Source: Noviherbaspirillum malthae (lineage in GTDB: Bacteria > Pseudomonadota > Gammaproteobacteria > Burkholderiales > Burkholderiaceae_D). Taken from it: 37,528 bases of DNA. Made by a program: the position numbers and the translations under genes. The notes under the pieces were generated by a model. That model was given only the letters and a program-made list of their open reading frames with translations. It ran no database searches and was not told where the DNA came from. The DNA is taken from the NCBI RefSeq assembly GCF_015352985.1, contig NZ_JACYXF010000063.1, forward strand, positions 1 through 37,528, in the 5' to 3' direction. Positions 1 through 8,015 of this stretch are shown here, one piece after another. Position 1 is the first letter of the stretch. Each line of letters begins with the position of its first letter.

Positions 1-226
1 ACAGCATCTTGTTCAGGATAGAGTGTTTGCGGGCTAGCGGTATAGATGACATCCTTGAGTTCCAGCCCCCCATGGTTGGTCTTATGCCGATTTCGGCAAC
101 TTACCAACTATGCTGACACCGGGGGCAGCCACGGGACAGTAAATGGACAGTTCCACAGCATCCCTGGTGACACCGGTACATCTGTTACACTTATGATCAC
201 AGTGACAAGATACAGTAGATCTTCAT
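1..226. other. Left edge, no gene recognised
   Basis: I see no convincing coding sequence in this stretch. The open frames that cross it overlap the gene at 227 in the wrong frame and have no recognisable protein features. It presumably holds the promoter of the 227 gene, but no clear -35/-10 pair or Shine-Dalgarno sequence stands out. Confidence 0.4.
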
Positions 227-607
227 ATGAATCATCAGCAGCTTTGGGTAGAGCCGGTAGGCGGTATCATTACGGCGCGCATCCGTGGAAAGTGTACCGA
301 GGAGATACTGAGGGAGTGTCAGGACCGTGTCGTCGAACTGGTCAAGGATACGCAGCAAGTCAAGGTATTGTACGACGCACTTGAGATGGAAGATCCCGGA
401 GTTCAGCTCGCCATCTTGCAACAAAACATGGACTCAGATGCATGGAAGAAGTATGGCCCGATACCTTTGCGACGCGCGATTTTGGTCCCCAATACTCGAA
501 TTGCATTTCTGGCGCGGCTCGCCTTTGGTCAGTTTGGAGAGGGTACTTACCGCGTCTTCTATAACGATCTCACACAAGCAGTCGTGTGGCTTGAGGAACG
601 AAATTAG
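227..607 (+). CDS. STAS/SpoIIAA-like small protein
   Basis: A 126-residue soluble protein with no signal peptide or membrane segment. Its layout (beta strands WVEPVGGIITARIRG, an amphipathic helix, VKVLYDALEMEDPGV, then RRAILVPNTRIAFLARLAF and a C-terminal FYNDLTQAVVWLEE) resembles SpoIIAA/STAS-like proteins found as single-domain proteins in proteobacteria. Such domains bind partner proteins or small ligands; no partner is visible here. The start at 227 gives the N-terminus expected for the fold, but no good ribosome binding site precedes it. It stands alone between the window edge and transposase debris, so its role is unknown. The family call is from memory of the pattern and is moderately sure. 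Confidence 0.55.
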   Translation: MNHQQLWVEPVGGIITARIRGKCTEEILRECQDRVVELVKDTQQVKVLYDALEMEDPGVQLAILQQNMDSDAWKKYGPIPLRRAILVPNTRIAFLARLAFGQFGEGTYRVFYNDLTQAVVWLEERN

Positions 608-742
608 TGGCTCACCTCCCCTTCTGAACACGGGCCTTTCCGGACTTACTAAGCCGGACGAAAGTAACCGAACTCAAGGCTGCTTGTTCGGTCATTTGCA
701 CGGTGTGTGCAATGATCGCCACGTAGAGCGCGCCGAGCAGTG

Positions 743-1017
743 ATGACAAGACGTTATGGATTACGGGACGACCAGTGGGAGCGGATCAAGGATTGGCTGC
801 CCGGACGGGACGGGCATGTTGGCAGGACGGCCAAAGACAACCGCCTGTTTGTTGAAGCGGTGCTGTACCGGTAACGGGCGGGCATACCCTGGCGTGACTT
901 TGCCGGAGCGGTTTGGGGATTTCCGTGTAATACATACCCGGCATACAAGAGAATACCAAACGAAGCGGTGTGGGATAGTTTATGGCCTTATTGCGCGCGA
1001 AATGCTAAGCAGGTGTA
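743..1017 (+). pseudogene. IS5-family transposase N-terminal remnant
   Basis: Reading from the ATG at 743 gives RYGLRDDQWERIKDWLPGR followed by DNRLFVEAVLYR, the typical start of IS5-family (IS427/IS1031-like) transposases. A TAA stop interrupts the block after VLYR, directly before RAGIPWRDF. From about 899 the expected continuation PERFGDFRVIHTRHTR appears in the +1 frame, and EAVWDSLWPYCARNA returns in the first frame. There is therefore one nonsense change and at least two frameshifts, and the DDE catalytic domain is absent because an IS630-like fragment begins near 1018. No terminal repeats were found. It is a dead fragment. Confidence 0.75.
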
Positions 1018-1470
1018 CAAATCACTGTGCGCCTGAGCCAGAATTTGCGTGATCGCACGCCTGATGTTTGCAGTGCTTCTTGGTTCGATAGCCCATTAAG
1101 GTGGTCGATGAACGCTGCGACCTGTTCGTCGATTGAGGCGAAGAACTGCTTATTCGCGCAAATTGCATCCTTGCCTTGTCCCCATAACGTATCCATCGGG
1201 TTGAGCTCCGGTGAACGCTTGGGCAACCACAGGAGCCGGATGCCCAGGCGTGCTGCCAGAAGCTGTGACGCATGCGCGGCGTGACTCTCGTGGCTATCAA
1301 GTACCATCGTGACTCGATAGCCACGATAATGGTGTCGCACCAGGCGCAAGAACGCCTGGAAGTCTTGCGCGCGTTGCTGGCGTCGGACCAGGAACAGGCG
1401 ATGCCCGGTTGCCAGATTCATGCAGCCAAACACCACGCGCTTGGCATGGTTCCGTTGCAATAAGGATGTT
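1005..1470 (-). pseudogene. IS630-family transposase C-terminal fragment
   Basis: On the minus strand this encodes RNHAKRVVFGCMNLATG, then VTMVLDSHESHAAHASQ and IRLLWLPKRSPELNPMD, the second Asp and the Glu-region blocks of the IS630/Tc1-type DDE domain. The segment ends with a normal-looking C-terminus (SRKFWLRR). The N-terminal half with the HTH and the first catalytic Asp is missing. At 1471 the sequence switches to the terminal repeat of a different IS630-type element, so the open frame beyond that point (to 1529) is not part of this transposase. The lower boundary, near 1018, abuts the IS5 remnant. Confidence 0.75.
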
Positions 1471-1535
1471 ATACCAATCCCACGGTTAAGCGAACCGGGT
1501 ATGGTGGTTGGGGTCTGAAGAAGAATCACTGGCGT
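1471..1535. repeat. Relic end of the IS630 element found at 24.8 kb
   Basis: Positions 1471-1497 are identical over 27 bases, in inverted orientation, to the right end of the IS at 25974. The repeat starts ATACCAATCCCA and continues through CGGTTAAGCGAACCG. A further patch, GTCTGAAGAAGA near 1515, also matches the sub-terminal DNA of that element before the similarity fades. The body of the element is gone, so this is a deletion remnant lying next to the truncated transposase at 1005-1470. Confidence 0.75.
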
Positions 1536-1855
1536 CGTCCCGGAATTACTTCCAGATCATGGCCAGCGCTCGTTATTGCGTGTAACGCCAGGAAGCGCCC
1601 GTCTATCCGGGAGCCACCTTTGAACGCAGGTTGCGGCACCTTGGAGAAGCCTCCTCAGCAATGGATGGCGTTGCTTGCTATGGTGTGAGCTTATTAACCA
1701 GTTCGGTTACATCGTTGCAGATCACGCCGGCACTGCGCTTGACCGATTCCGCCACTTTCAACGTTGTTAAAGGCCGCACCACAGTAGATGGGGGAAGCTA
1801 AAATGCCGTTCGTGTTTAGGACTATGACATGTATCCGAAGGTTTTTCGGGCAACC
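1536..1855. other. About 320 bp without a recognisable gene
   Basis: Both strands carry several stop codons and no protein block I can assign. On the minus strand a patch reading KVPQPAFKGGSRIDGRF looks protein-like and may be a degraded gene, but the family cannot be named. I see no terminal repeat or strong terminator. Confidence 0.35.
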
Positions 1856-2992
1856 TCAAAGCCCGCGCGAGATGATTTCCTTCATAATTTCCGATGTGCC
1901 GCCGTAGATGCGCTGAACCCGGCTATCCACAAAGGCGCGGGCGATCGGGTATTCGCGCATGAAGCCATAGCCACCATGCAACTGCAGCAATTGATCTACA
2001 GCTTCTCCTTGGGCCTCGGTGGCGTAGAGTTTGGCCATCGCCGCCATATCGGTCGATAGCTTGTTTTCGAAGTGCAGTGCAATACAGTGATCCACGAAAA
2101 CCCGGCATGCCATAGTCTTAGCCTTGATTTCCGCTAGTTTGAAGCGCGTATTCTGTAGGTCGAACACCTGCTGCCCGAAGGCCTTGCGGCTCTTCGTATA
2201 GGTGATGGTTTCTTCCAGCATTGTCTCCATCACAACCGGACTGCGCACGGCAATCATGAGCCGTTCCTGTGCGAGCTGGTGCATTAGATAGCCAAAACCC
2301 TTTCCCTCCTCACCCAGCAAGTTGGAAGCGGGGACGCGCACGTCGTCGAAGAAAAGCTCGCTGGTATCCTGCGCTTTGAGGCCAATCTTTTCCAGCAGAG
2401 GTCCTTTTGTGAACCCTGGCGTACCGGCCTCCACCACGACAAGGCTAATGCCCCGCGTGCCGGCAGAAAGGTCAGTCTTGCAGATTACAATCACAAGATC
2501 AGAGTTGACGCCGTTAGTGATAAAGGTTTTCTGACCGCTGAGGATGTAGTGATCTCCAACACGCTGTGCCGTGGTACGAACCGATTTGAGGTCGCTTCCG
2601 AGCCCTGGCTCGGTCATTGCGATGGCGCCGATTAGCTCGCCCCGTGCCATTCTAGGCAGCCAACGTTGCTTTTGCTCGGCGCTGCCGTACGTCAGGATAT
2701 ATGGCGCAACAATGTCCGAATGCAAAGGGAAGCCGGGGCCGGTAGCGAGCACGCGCATCAGTTCCTCGATAACGACGATCGAGTGTCCGAAGTCGCCGCC
2801 GCCGCCGCCGTATTCCTCGGGCACCGCGCACAACAGCAAACCCTCCTTCCCGGCCTTTAGCCAAGCTTCGCGCGGCACCAGGCCTGCCTTTTCCCACTCA
2901 TGGTGATGCGGTTCAATCTCGCGCTGGACAAACCGACGCACCTGGTCACGGAACTGCTCGTGGTCTTCTCGAAATACTGCGCGCATCGTCAT
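1856..2992 (-). CDS. Acyl-CoA dehydrogenase (LCAD/isovaleryl-type)
   Basis: A 378-residue FAD flavoprotein of normal family length. It would oxidise an acyl-CoA to the 2,3-enoyl-CoA and pass electrons to ETF. Visible are the N-terminal helical domain, the signature AMTEPGLGSD (residues 125-134), ITNG near the flavin site, RKAFGQ in the C-terminal helical domain, QLHGGYGFMREYP and the end block RIYGGTSEIM. In medium-chain enzymes the catalytic Glu lies in the IYEGT block; here that position is Gly. Instead Glu243, in AQERLMIA, occupies the place used by long-chain and isovaleryl-CoA dehydrogenases, so the enzyme is probably active with that geometry. It is the last gene of the minus-strand operon, 44 bp after the ligase, with AAGGA before the ATG. 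The exact substrate is unknown. Confidence 0.9.
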   Translation of the reverse strand: MTMRAVFREDHEQFRDQVRRFVQREIEPHHHEWEKAGLVPREAWLKAGKEGLLLCAVPEEYGGGGGDFGHSIVVIEELMRVLATGPGFPLHSDIVAPYILTYGSAEQKQRWLPRMARGELIGAIAMTEPGLGSDLKSVRTTAQRVGDHYILSGQKTFITNGVNSDLVIVICKTDLSAGTRGISLVVVEAGTPGFTKGPLLEKIGLKAQDTSELFFDDVRVPASNLLGEEGKGFGYLMHQLAQERLMIAVRSPVVMETMLEETITYTKSRKAFGQQVFDLQNTRFKLAEIKAKTMACRVFVDHCIALHFENKLSTDMAAMAKLYATEAQGEAVDQLLQLHGGYGFMREYPIARAFVDSRVQRIYGGTSEIMKEIISRGL

Positions 2993-3036
2993 GAATCCTT
3001 ATAAATAGCAAATGTTTGGACAGGGAGGGCCAGATA

Positions 3037-4614
3037 CTACGGCTGGCTACCTTCCTGATACCGACTCATCAGGAGCCGCTTGTAGAGCTTGCCATTTTCC
3101 AGTCGCGGCAAAGCAGACACAAAATCCACACTGCGCGGACACTTCAGGTGCGCAAGGTGTGCACGACAGAAAGCGATGATGTCCGAGCCGACGGCAGGTG
3201 AGGCACGGCTTGGATCTTGAAGCTGGACCACAGCTTTGACCTCTTCACCGAATTCGGGGTGCGGGACGCCGATTACCGCGGCGTCGACCACGCCAGGGTA
3301 GGTAACGATGAGGTTTTCGACCTCACTGGGATAGATATTGACCCCGCCGGAGAGAATCAAATCAGTGCGCCGTCCTGAAAGGTACAAATACCCTTCCTCA
3401 TCAACATGACCAATGTCGCCAAATGTGGCGCAGCCTTGCCTGTCATATGCCGCCTCGGTCTTCGCCAGATCATTGTGGTACTGAAAGCGGGGCGTTCCGG
3501 AGAAATAGATGCGCCCTTGTTGTCCGTGAGACAGCTCATTTCCGCTCTCGTCCTTGATGTGGATCTTGCCAAGTAAAGCCAAGCCTACGGAGCCAGGTTT
3601 CTGCAACCATTGACTGCTGTTAATCGCTGTCAGTCCAATACCTTCGGAGCCGCCATAGTATTCGAACCACACCGGCCCCCACCATTCGATCATGCGCCGC
3701 TTGACTTCGGGCGGGCACGGTGCTGCAGCATGAATGGCTACCCGCATGCTGGACAAATCGGATGCAGCTCGCACACTTTCCGGCAAAGCCAGCATACGAA
3801 TCATCATTGTCGGCACCCATTGGCTATGAGTAACGCGGTATTGCTCAATCAAGCGCAAGCCCAGCTCCGCATCGAAACGGCTGGATATGATATTGCTACC
3901 TCCCCAATCGATATTGCGCATCGTGCTGCGCAAAGGTGCAGCATGGTACAGCGGCGCCATCGTCAAATAAATGGTCTCGGCACCGAAACCAAAAAATTCG
4001 CGCCACACCACTGCGTCATAGGAGTCGCGGAAACGATCGGCATATGCGGTAAGGGGACGCTTGATGCCTTTCGGTTTGCCCGTGGTCCCTGAGGAATACA
4101 GGAAGTCGCGGCCCACCATGCGCTCCGGCAGCGAAGCATCGGGAGCATACGCCTTGATTTCCTGTTCAAACGAGCGGAACCCTTCAGCCTGTCCGTCCAG
4201 CAGGTATTTCACGACATGCACGCCCGCCACTGCGGAATCGTTTGCGCTGCCTGCGAGTGCGGCGGTTTGTGTCGTAGCCACTAGCAAGCGAGCTCCACAG
4301 TCCGCAAGTATGTAGTTCACTTCATGCGGGCTAAGGTGCACGCTGACCGGAGTGTAGTACAGTCCGGCTCGCCGCGCCCCCCATGCCAGGGCAAACAGGT
4401 CCGGGTGGTTTTCCATCAGCAGAGCGATACCGTCCCCCGCCTCCAACCCCAAGCCGAGGAGCCATTGCGCTACTACGTTGGCGCGTTGGTCCAGTGTGCG
4501 ATAGGTCAATGTGCTGACTGCCTGGCCGATGTCGTCAACCAAGCACAATGCCATCTTATCAGGGCAGACTTGAGCCCAGTAGGCAAGTCTATCCACGGTG
4601 GTGGGTGTGTCCAT
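3037..4614 (-). CDS. Acyl-CoA synthetase (AMP-forming ligase)
   Basis: A 525-residue ANL-superfamily ligase that would activate a free acid to its CoA thioester through an acyl-adenylate. The P-loop YSSGTTGKPKGIKR is at residues 173-186, EYYGGSEGIG is the A5-type motif, GDIGHVDEEGYLYLSGRR and DLILSGGVNIYPSEVE are the hinge and C-terminal-domain motifs, and ENGKLYKR carries the likely catalytic Lys. I place the start at 4614, not at the upstream ATG at 4632, because GAAGGAG (about 4624-4630) sits 7-9 bases before this ATG while the upstream one has no such site. The gene lies between two acyl-CoA dehydrogenases and 27 bp downstream of the first, so it most likely loads the acid degraded by this cluster. 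Substrate not deducible. Confidence 0.9.
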   Translation of the reverse strand: MDTPTTVDRLAYWAQVCPDKMALCLVDDIGQAVSTLTYRTLDQRANVVAQWLLGLGLEAGDGIALLMENHPDLFALAWGARRAGLYYTPVSVHLSPHEVNYILADCGARLLVATTQTAALAGSANDSAVAGVHVVKYLLDGQAEGFRSFEQEIKAYAPDASLPERMVGRDFLYSSGTTGKPKGIKRPLTAYADRFRDSYDAVVWREFFGFGAETIYLTMAPLYHAAPLRSTMRNIDWGGSNIISSRFDAELGLRLIEQYRVTHSQWVPTMMIRMLALPESVRAASDLSSMRVAIHAAAPCPPEVKRRMIEWWGPVWFEYYGGSEGIGLTAINSSQWLQKPGSVGLALLGKIHIKDESGNELSHGQQGRIYFSGTPRFQYHNDLAKTEAAYDRQGCATFGDIGHVDEEGYLYLSGRRTDLILSGGVNIYPSEVENLIVTYPGVVDAAVIGVPHPEFGEEVKAVVQLQDPSRASPAVGSDIIAFCRAHLAHLKCPRSVDFVSALPRLENGKLYKRLLMSRYQEGSQP

Positions 4615-4641
4615 CTTTACTCTCCTTCGCAAGAGCTTGGC

Positions 4642-5808
4642 TTAATATGATTTCGGAAGTCCGAGCACTTTCTCGGCGATAAAACACATGATCAATTGCG
4701 GACTGATAGGGGCGATTCGCGGAATCAGGCTCTCACGCAGGTAACGCTCAACATGGTATTCCTTGGCGTAGCCATAACCGCCATGCGTCATCACTGCCGT
4801 GAGGCAAGCTTGATAACCAGCCTCGGCGCCAAGATACTTGGCAGCATTTGCCTCAGCTCCACAGGATAGTTCGCGGTCGAATCGGTCCGCTGCCTTATAC
4901 ATCATGAGGTTGGCCGCTTCGAGCTCCATCCAGCGTTCAGCTAACGGGTGCTGAATACTCTGGTTTTTCCCAATAGGCCGGTCGAATACGATACGCTCGT
5001 TCGCGTACTGAGCGGCGCGTTTTAGGGCCGCTTTGCCTAGACCGATAGCTTCGGAGGCGATCAGGATACGCTCGGGATTCATGCCATGCAGAATATAGTG
5101 GAAGCCTTTGCCCTCCTCGCCGATGCGATCTTCCACCGGCACCTTGAGACCGTCGATGAAGAGCTGGTTGGTGTCCACTGCCTTGCGGCCATGCTTGTCA
5201 ATCACTCGCGCCTCGACGAAGCGGCGATCGAGATTGGTATAAAACAAGCTCAAACCGTCAGTGGGTTTCTTTACCTGATCCAGGGGCGTAGTGCGCGCAA
5301 GGATAAGCATTTTCTCGGCTACTTGTGCGGTGGAGATGAAGACTTTGGAACCGGAGACTATATAGTAGTCCCCCTCGCGTAACGCCTGAGTCTTGAGCCG
5401 AGTTGTGTTTAATCCCGCATCGGGCTCGGTGACAGCAAAGCACGCCTTCTCCTTACCGGCGACCAGCGGCGGCAGCATGCGGCGCTTCTGCTCGTCATTG
5501 GCGAAAATGACTACTGGGGATAGGCCGAAGATGTTCATATGCACCGCAGAGGCGCCAGACATCCCGGCGCCAGATTCGCTGATGGTCTGCATCATCAGTG
5601 CCGCCTCGGTAATACCCAAACCCGAGCCGCCGTATTCCTCGGGAATGCAAATGCCTAGCCAGCCAGCCTCTGCCAAGGCTTGATGCAGTTCATGCGGGAA
5701 CCCCCCCTCGGTGTCTTTTTTTAACCAGTATTCATCGTCAAAGCGACTGCAGATACGCGCGACGGCGTCACGCAAGGCTTCTTGTTCAGGCGATAGGTCA
5801 AAATTCAT
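4642..5808 (-). CDS. Acyl-CoA dehydrogenase, second paralogue
   Basis: A 388-residue acyl-CoA dehydrogenase distinct from the one at 1856. It has CFAVTEPDAGLNTT (residues 123-136), the flavin/substrate strand SGSKVFIS, an RPIG block and MTHGGYGYAKEYHVERYLRE. The C-terminus reads LIPRIAPISPQL instead of the usual IYEGT block, so the canonical Glu is absent. Glu246 in NPERILIA sits at the alternative catalytic position of LCAD/IVD enzymes. It may act on a different chain length or on the branched intermediate. It follows iclR on the minus strand with a 46-bp gap and precedes the CoA ligase, so the three probably share a transcript. The Shine-Dalgarno sequence is weak. Confidence 0.9.
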   Translation of the reverse strand: MNFDLSPEQEALRDAVARICSRFDDEYWLKKDTEGGFPHELHQALAEAGWLGICIPEEYGGSGLGITEAALMMQTISESGAGMSGASAVHMNIFGLSPVVIFANDEQKRRMLPPLVAGKEKACFAVTEPDAGLNTTRLKTQALREGDYYIVSGSKVFISTAQVAEKMLILARTTPLDQVKKPTDGLSLFYTNLDRRFVEARVIDKHGRKAVDTNQLFIDGLKVPVEDRIGEEGKGFHYILHGMNPERILIASEAIGLGKAALKRAAQYANERIVFDRPIGKNQSIQHPLAERWMELEAANLMMYKAADRFDRELSCGAEANAAKYLGAEAGYQACLTAVMTHGGYGYAKEYHVERYLRESLIPRIAPISPQLIMCFIAEKVLGLPKSY

Positions 5809-5854
5809 GAATGACTCATATGAAAAGTGGGAAAGGAAATGGGGAGCTTTGGCA

Positions 5855-6673
5855 TTAATGGGACCCAGTATCCGGATTTCGCCCCAGCGAAGCCTCTACA
5901 CTATGGGCCAGCGTTACGAGCCTTGGGCCTACGTCGTCAAGTAGTTGTCCAGACGTTAGTTCGAAGGCTGAGACGGTGCAGGCAAACACATAAATTTCAT
6001 CGGATGTCGTCGACCGTACCGGAACAGCCACCGACTCCACTTGACGTTGCAGATCCCCATGTCCGACGCAAAAGCCGCGATTGGCCAAATCGCGGCGCGC
6101 CTCATCCAATCGCTCAGTGAGCCTTTCGGCATGCTCTGGATTTCTGATTCTTAATTCGTCCATGTAGGCGTCTGCCTGCTCAGTTGGCATACTGCACAGG
6201 TATGCACGCCCCGATGCCGTGCGCGACAGCGAGATGTGAGCGCCCATCGCGGGCCGGAAAGTTGCGCAATCCCTAGACTGAGCCAGATCAATAAATACTA
6301 GGTCCAAGCCCGCCCCCAGTGCCAAAGACACTTGGCCGTGCACCCTGTCCGCAAGGGCCTGCATTTGCCCAAAAGCGATCTGGCGTACATTCATACGGGC
6401 AAGTAACGGAGTCGCGAGAGTCAATAGGCCAGGCGCAGGAGCAAAGCGTCCTGTCAGCTCGGTATAGCGCAGCAGGCCTGTCGAACATAGGGTATAGGTC
6501 AGCCGGAAAAAAGTTGCTTTGGATAATCCCGTGGCGGCGATTAGCTCGCGAGCACTGAGTTCGGGCGCTGTACTGCTGAAGCACTGCAGTATCTGTATAC
6601 CTCGCGCTAAGGCACTGACGACCTTGTCATCGCTCGGTTTTATTTCCTCTTCAATATGAGACAGATGTTCCAC
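5855..6673 (-). CDS. IclR-family transcriptional regulator
   Basis: A 272-residue regulator with an N-terminal winged HTH (about residues 18-80: VSALARGIQILQCF, LSARELIAATGLSKATFFRL) and a C-terminal IclR effector domain (MQALADRVHGQVSLA, SLSRTASGRAYLC, RRDLANRGFCVGHGDL, VAVPV). The start codon is GTG at 6673, with AAGGAG seven bases upstream. The gene is divergent from the thiolase and sits at the head of the dehydrogenase/ligase operon, the usual place for a local regulator of a catabolic cluster. It most likely binds the inverted repeat at 6706-6726 and responds to an acyl-CoA or acid of the pathway. Whether it activates or represses cannot be read from the sequence. Confidence 0.92.
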   Translation of the reverse strand: MEHLSHIEEEIKPSDDKVVSALARGIQILQCFSSTAPELSARELIAATGLSKATFFRLTYTLCSTGLLRYTELTGRFAPAPGLLTLATPLLARMNVRQIAFGQMQALADRVHGQVSLALGAGLDLVFIDLAQSRDCATFRPAMGAHISLSRTASGRAYLCSMPTEQADAYMDELRIRNPEHAERLTERLDEARRDLANRGFCVGHGDLQRQVESVAVPVRSTTSDEIYVFACTVSAFELTSGQLLDDVGPRLVTLAHSVEASLGRNPDTGSH

Positions 6674-6705
6674 TATTTTACTCCTTTTCCTTAATTATGC
6701 TAAGT

Positions 6706-6726
6706 TAACTTGACGTAATCAAGTTA
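6706..6726. promoter_or_regulatory. Perfect inverted repeat, candidate IclR operator
   Basis: TAACTTGA - five bases - TCAAGTTA, two exact 8-base half sites, lies in the roughly 100-bp gap between the GTG of iclR and the ATG of the thiolase. It is AT-rich and central enough to control both divergent transcripts. Size and place fit an IclR-dimer operator, but binding is an inference. Confidence 0.65.
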
Positions 6727-6772
6727 TTTCGAGACACTTGTTCCATTAGATGTGTTAACGTTGGAGATTCCG

Positions 6773-7984
6773 ATGTCCGAAGCCTTAATTTTCGATGCCA
6801 TTCGTATACCTAGGGGTAGAGGCAAACCTGGTGCTGGCACCTTGTATGAAACCAAGCCTATCGATCTGGTCGTAACACTACTAGACGCTTTGCGTCGGCG
6901 TCACGACTTGGACCCCACGCGCGTGGATGACCTCATTATGGGCATTAGTTCTGCCGTGGGTGATCAGGGGTCATGTTTGCCGCGGATTGCGGCCTTGTGT
7001 GCACCGGGTGGCTGGGACCGCGTGTCCGGCATGGCTTTGCAGCGCTTTTGCGGCGCGGGTCTGGAAGCAGTCAACTTAGCAGCGGAAAAAGTACGATCGG
7101 GCTGGCACGATCTGATCGCTGCCGGCGGCGTCGAATCGATGTCCCGCGTGGGTCTAGGTGCCACCGGTGGCGCCTGGATTTACGATCCGGCCACTAGTTT
7201 AAAGATCGGGTATGTGCCACAGGGTTTCAGTGCGGACATGCTCGCCGCGCTACACGGCTTCAACCGGGAGACGCTGGATGCCTTTGCGCTGCGCTCGCAG
7301 CAATTGGCGGCACAGGCTCGCTGCGAAGGCCGCTTTGGTCGTTCGCTCGTGCCAGTACGCGACGCCAATGGCATTACCGTGCTCGACCACGATGAATACA
7401 TTCGCGAAGACACTTCCGCAGCTTCGCTAGCAGCGCTCAAGCCGGCATTCGGTGGGGTATCGGCGATGGCCAATGGTGTAGTAGCGCGCCAGCGCTACCC
7501 CCAACTTGATCGCATCGATGCGGTGCATACTGCCGGCAACGCGTCGGGGATCGTCGATGGAGCGGCATTGGTGCTAGTTGGCAGCGAGAAGATAAGCGCA
7601 GAGTTAGGCCTGCGCCCGCGTGCGCGGATTCTGGGCACCGGGTTGGCAACGGTAGATGCCACATTGATGCTTACAGGCCCGGTGCCGGCTACCCAGAAAG
7701 CAATCGCCAAAGCAGGCCTGCGCATAGACCAAATCGAGCTGTTCGAAGTAAATGAAGCCTTCGCAGCTGTCCCTCTTTATTTTGCAAAAACCTTGGACGT
7801 ACCGCTGGACAAGATCAACGTCAATGGCGGCGCCATCGCAATGGGGCATCCCATAGGAGCGTCCGGCGCGATCCTCCTCGGCACCTTGCTCGATGAAATG
7901 GAACGCCGGGAATTGCGCTACGGCGTGGCTACCCTCTGCACAGCAGGCGGCATGGGTGTAGCCACCGTCATTGAACGCCTCTAA
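6773..7984 (+). CDS. Acetyl-CoA acyltransferase (thiolase)
   Basis: A 403-residue thiolase that would cleave a 3-ketoacyl-CoA with CoA to acetyl- or propionyl-CoA and a shortened acyl-CoA. The nucleophilic Cys93 is in QRFCGAGLEAVN, the NEAFA block is at 327-331, His359 in GGAIAMGHPIGASGA and Cys389 in LCTAGGMG; all catalytic residues are present. I chose the ATG at 6773 because GGAG at 6763-6766 lies six bases ahead; the upstream in-frame GTG at 6752 has no such signal and would leave only a short leader. It is the first gene of the plus-strand operon and is followed 31 bp later by the hydratase/dehydrogenase, the usual FadA-FadB type pairing. Confidence 0.93.
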   Translation: MSEALIFDAIRIPRGRGKPGAGTLYETKPIDLVVTLLDALRRRHDLDPTRVDDLIMGISSAVGDQGSCLPRIAALCAPGGWDRVSGMALQRFCGAGLEAVNLAAEKVRSGWHDLIAAGGVESMSRVGLGATGGAWIYDPATSLKIGYVPQGFSADMLAALHGFNRETLDAFALRSQQLAAQARCEGRFGRSLVPVRDANGITVLDHDEYIREDTSAASLAALKPAFGGVSAMANGVVARQRYPQLDRIDAVHTAGNASGIVDGAALVLVGSEKISAELGLRPRARILGTGLATVDATLMLTGPVPATQKAIAKAGLRIDQIELFEVNEAFAAVPLYFAKTLDVPLDKINVNGGAIAMGHPIGASGAILLGTLLDEMERRELRYGVATLCTAGGMGVATVIERL

Positions 7985-8015
7985 CGCCTGGACCCTGTTC
8001 ACGGAGACTAACCTG

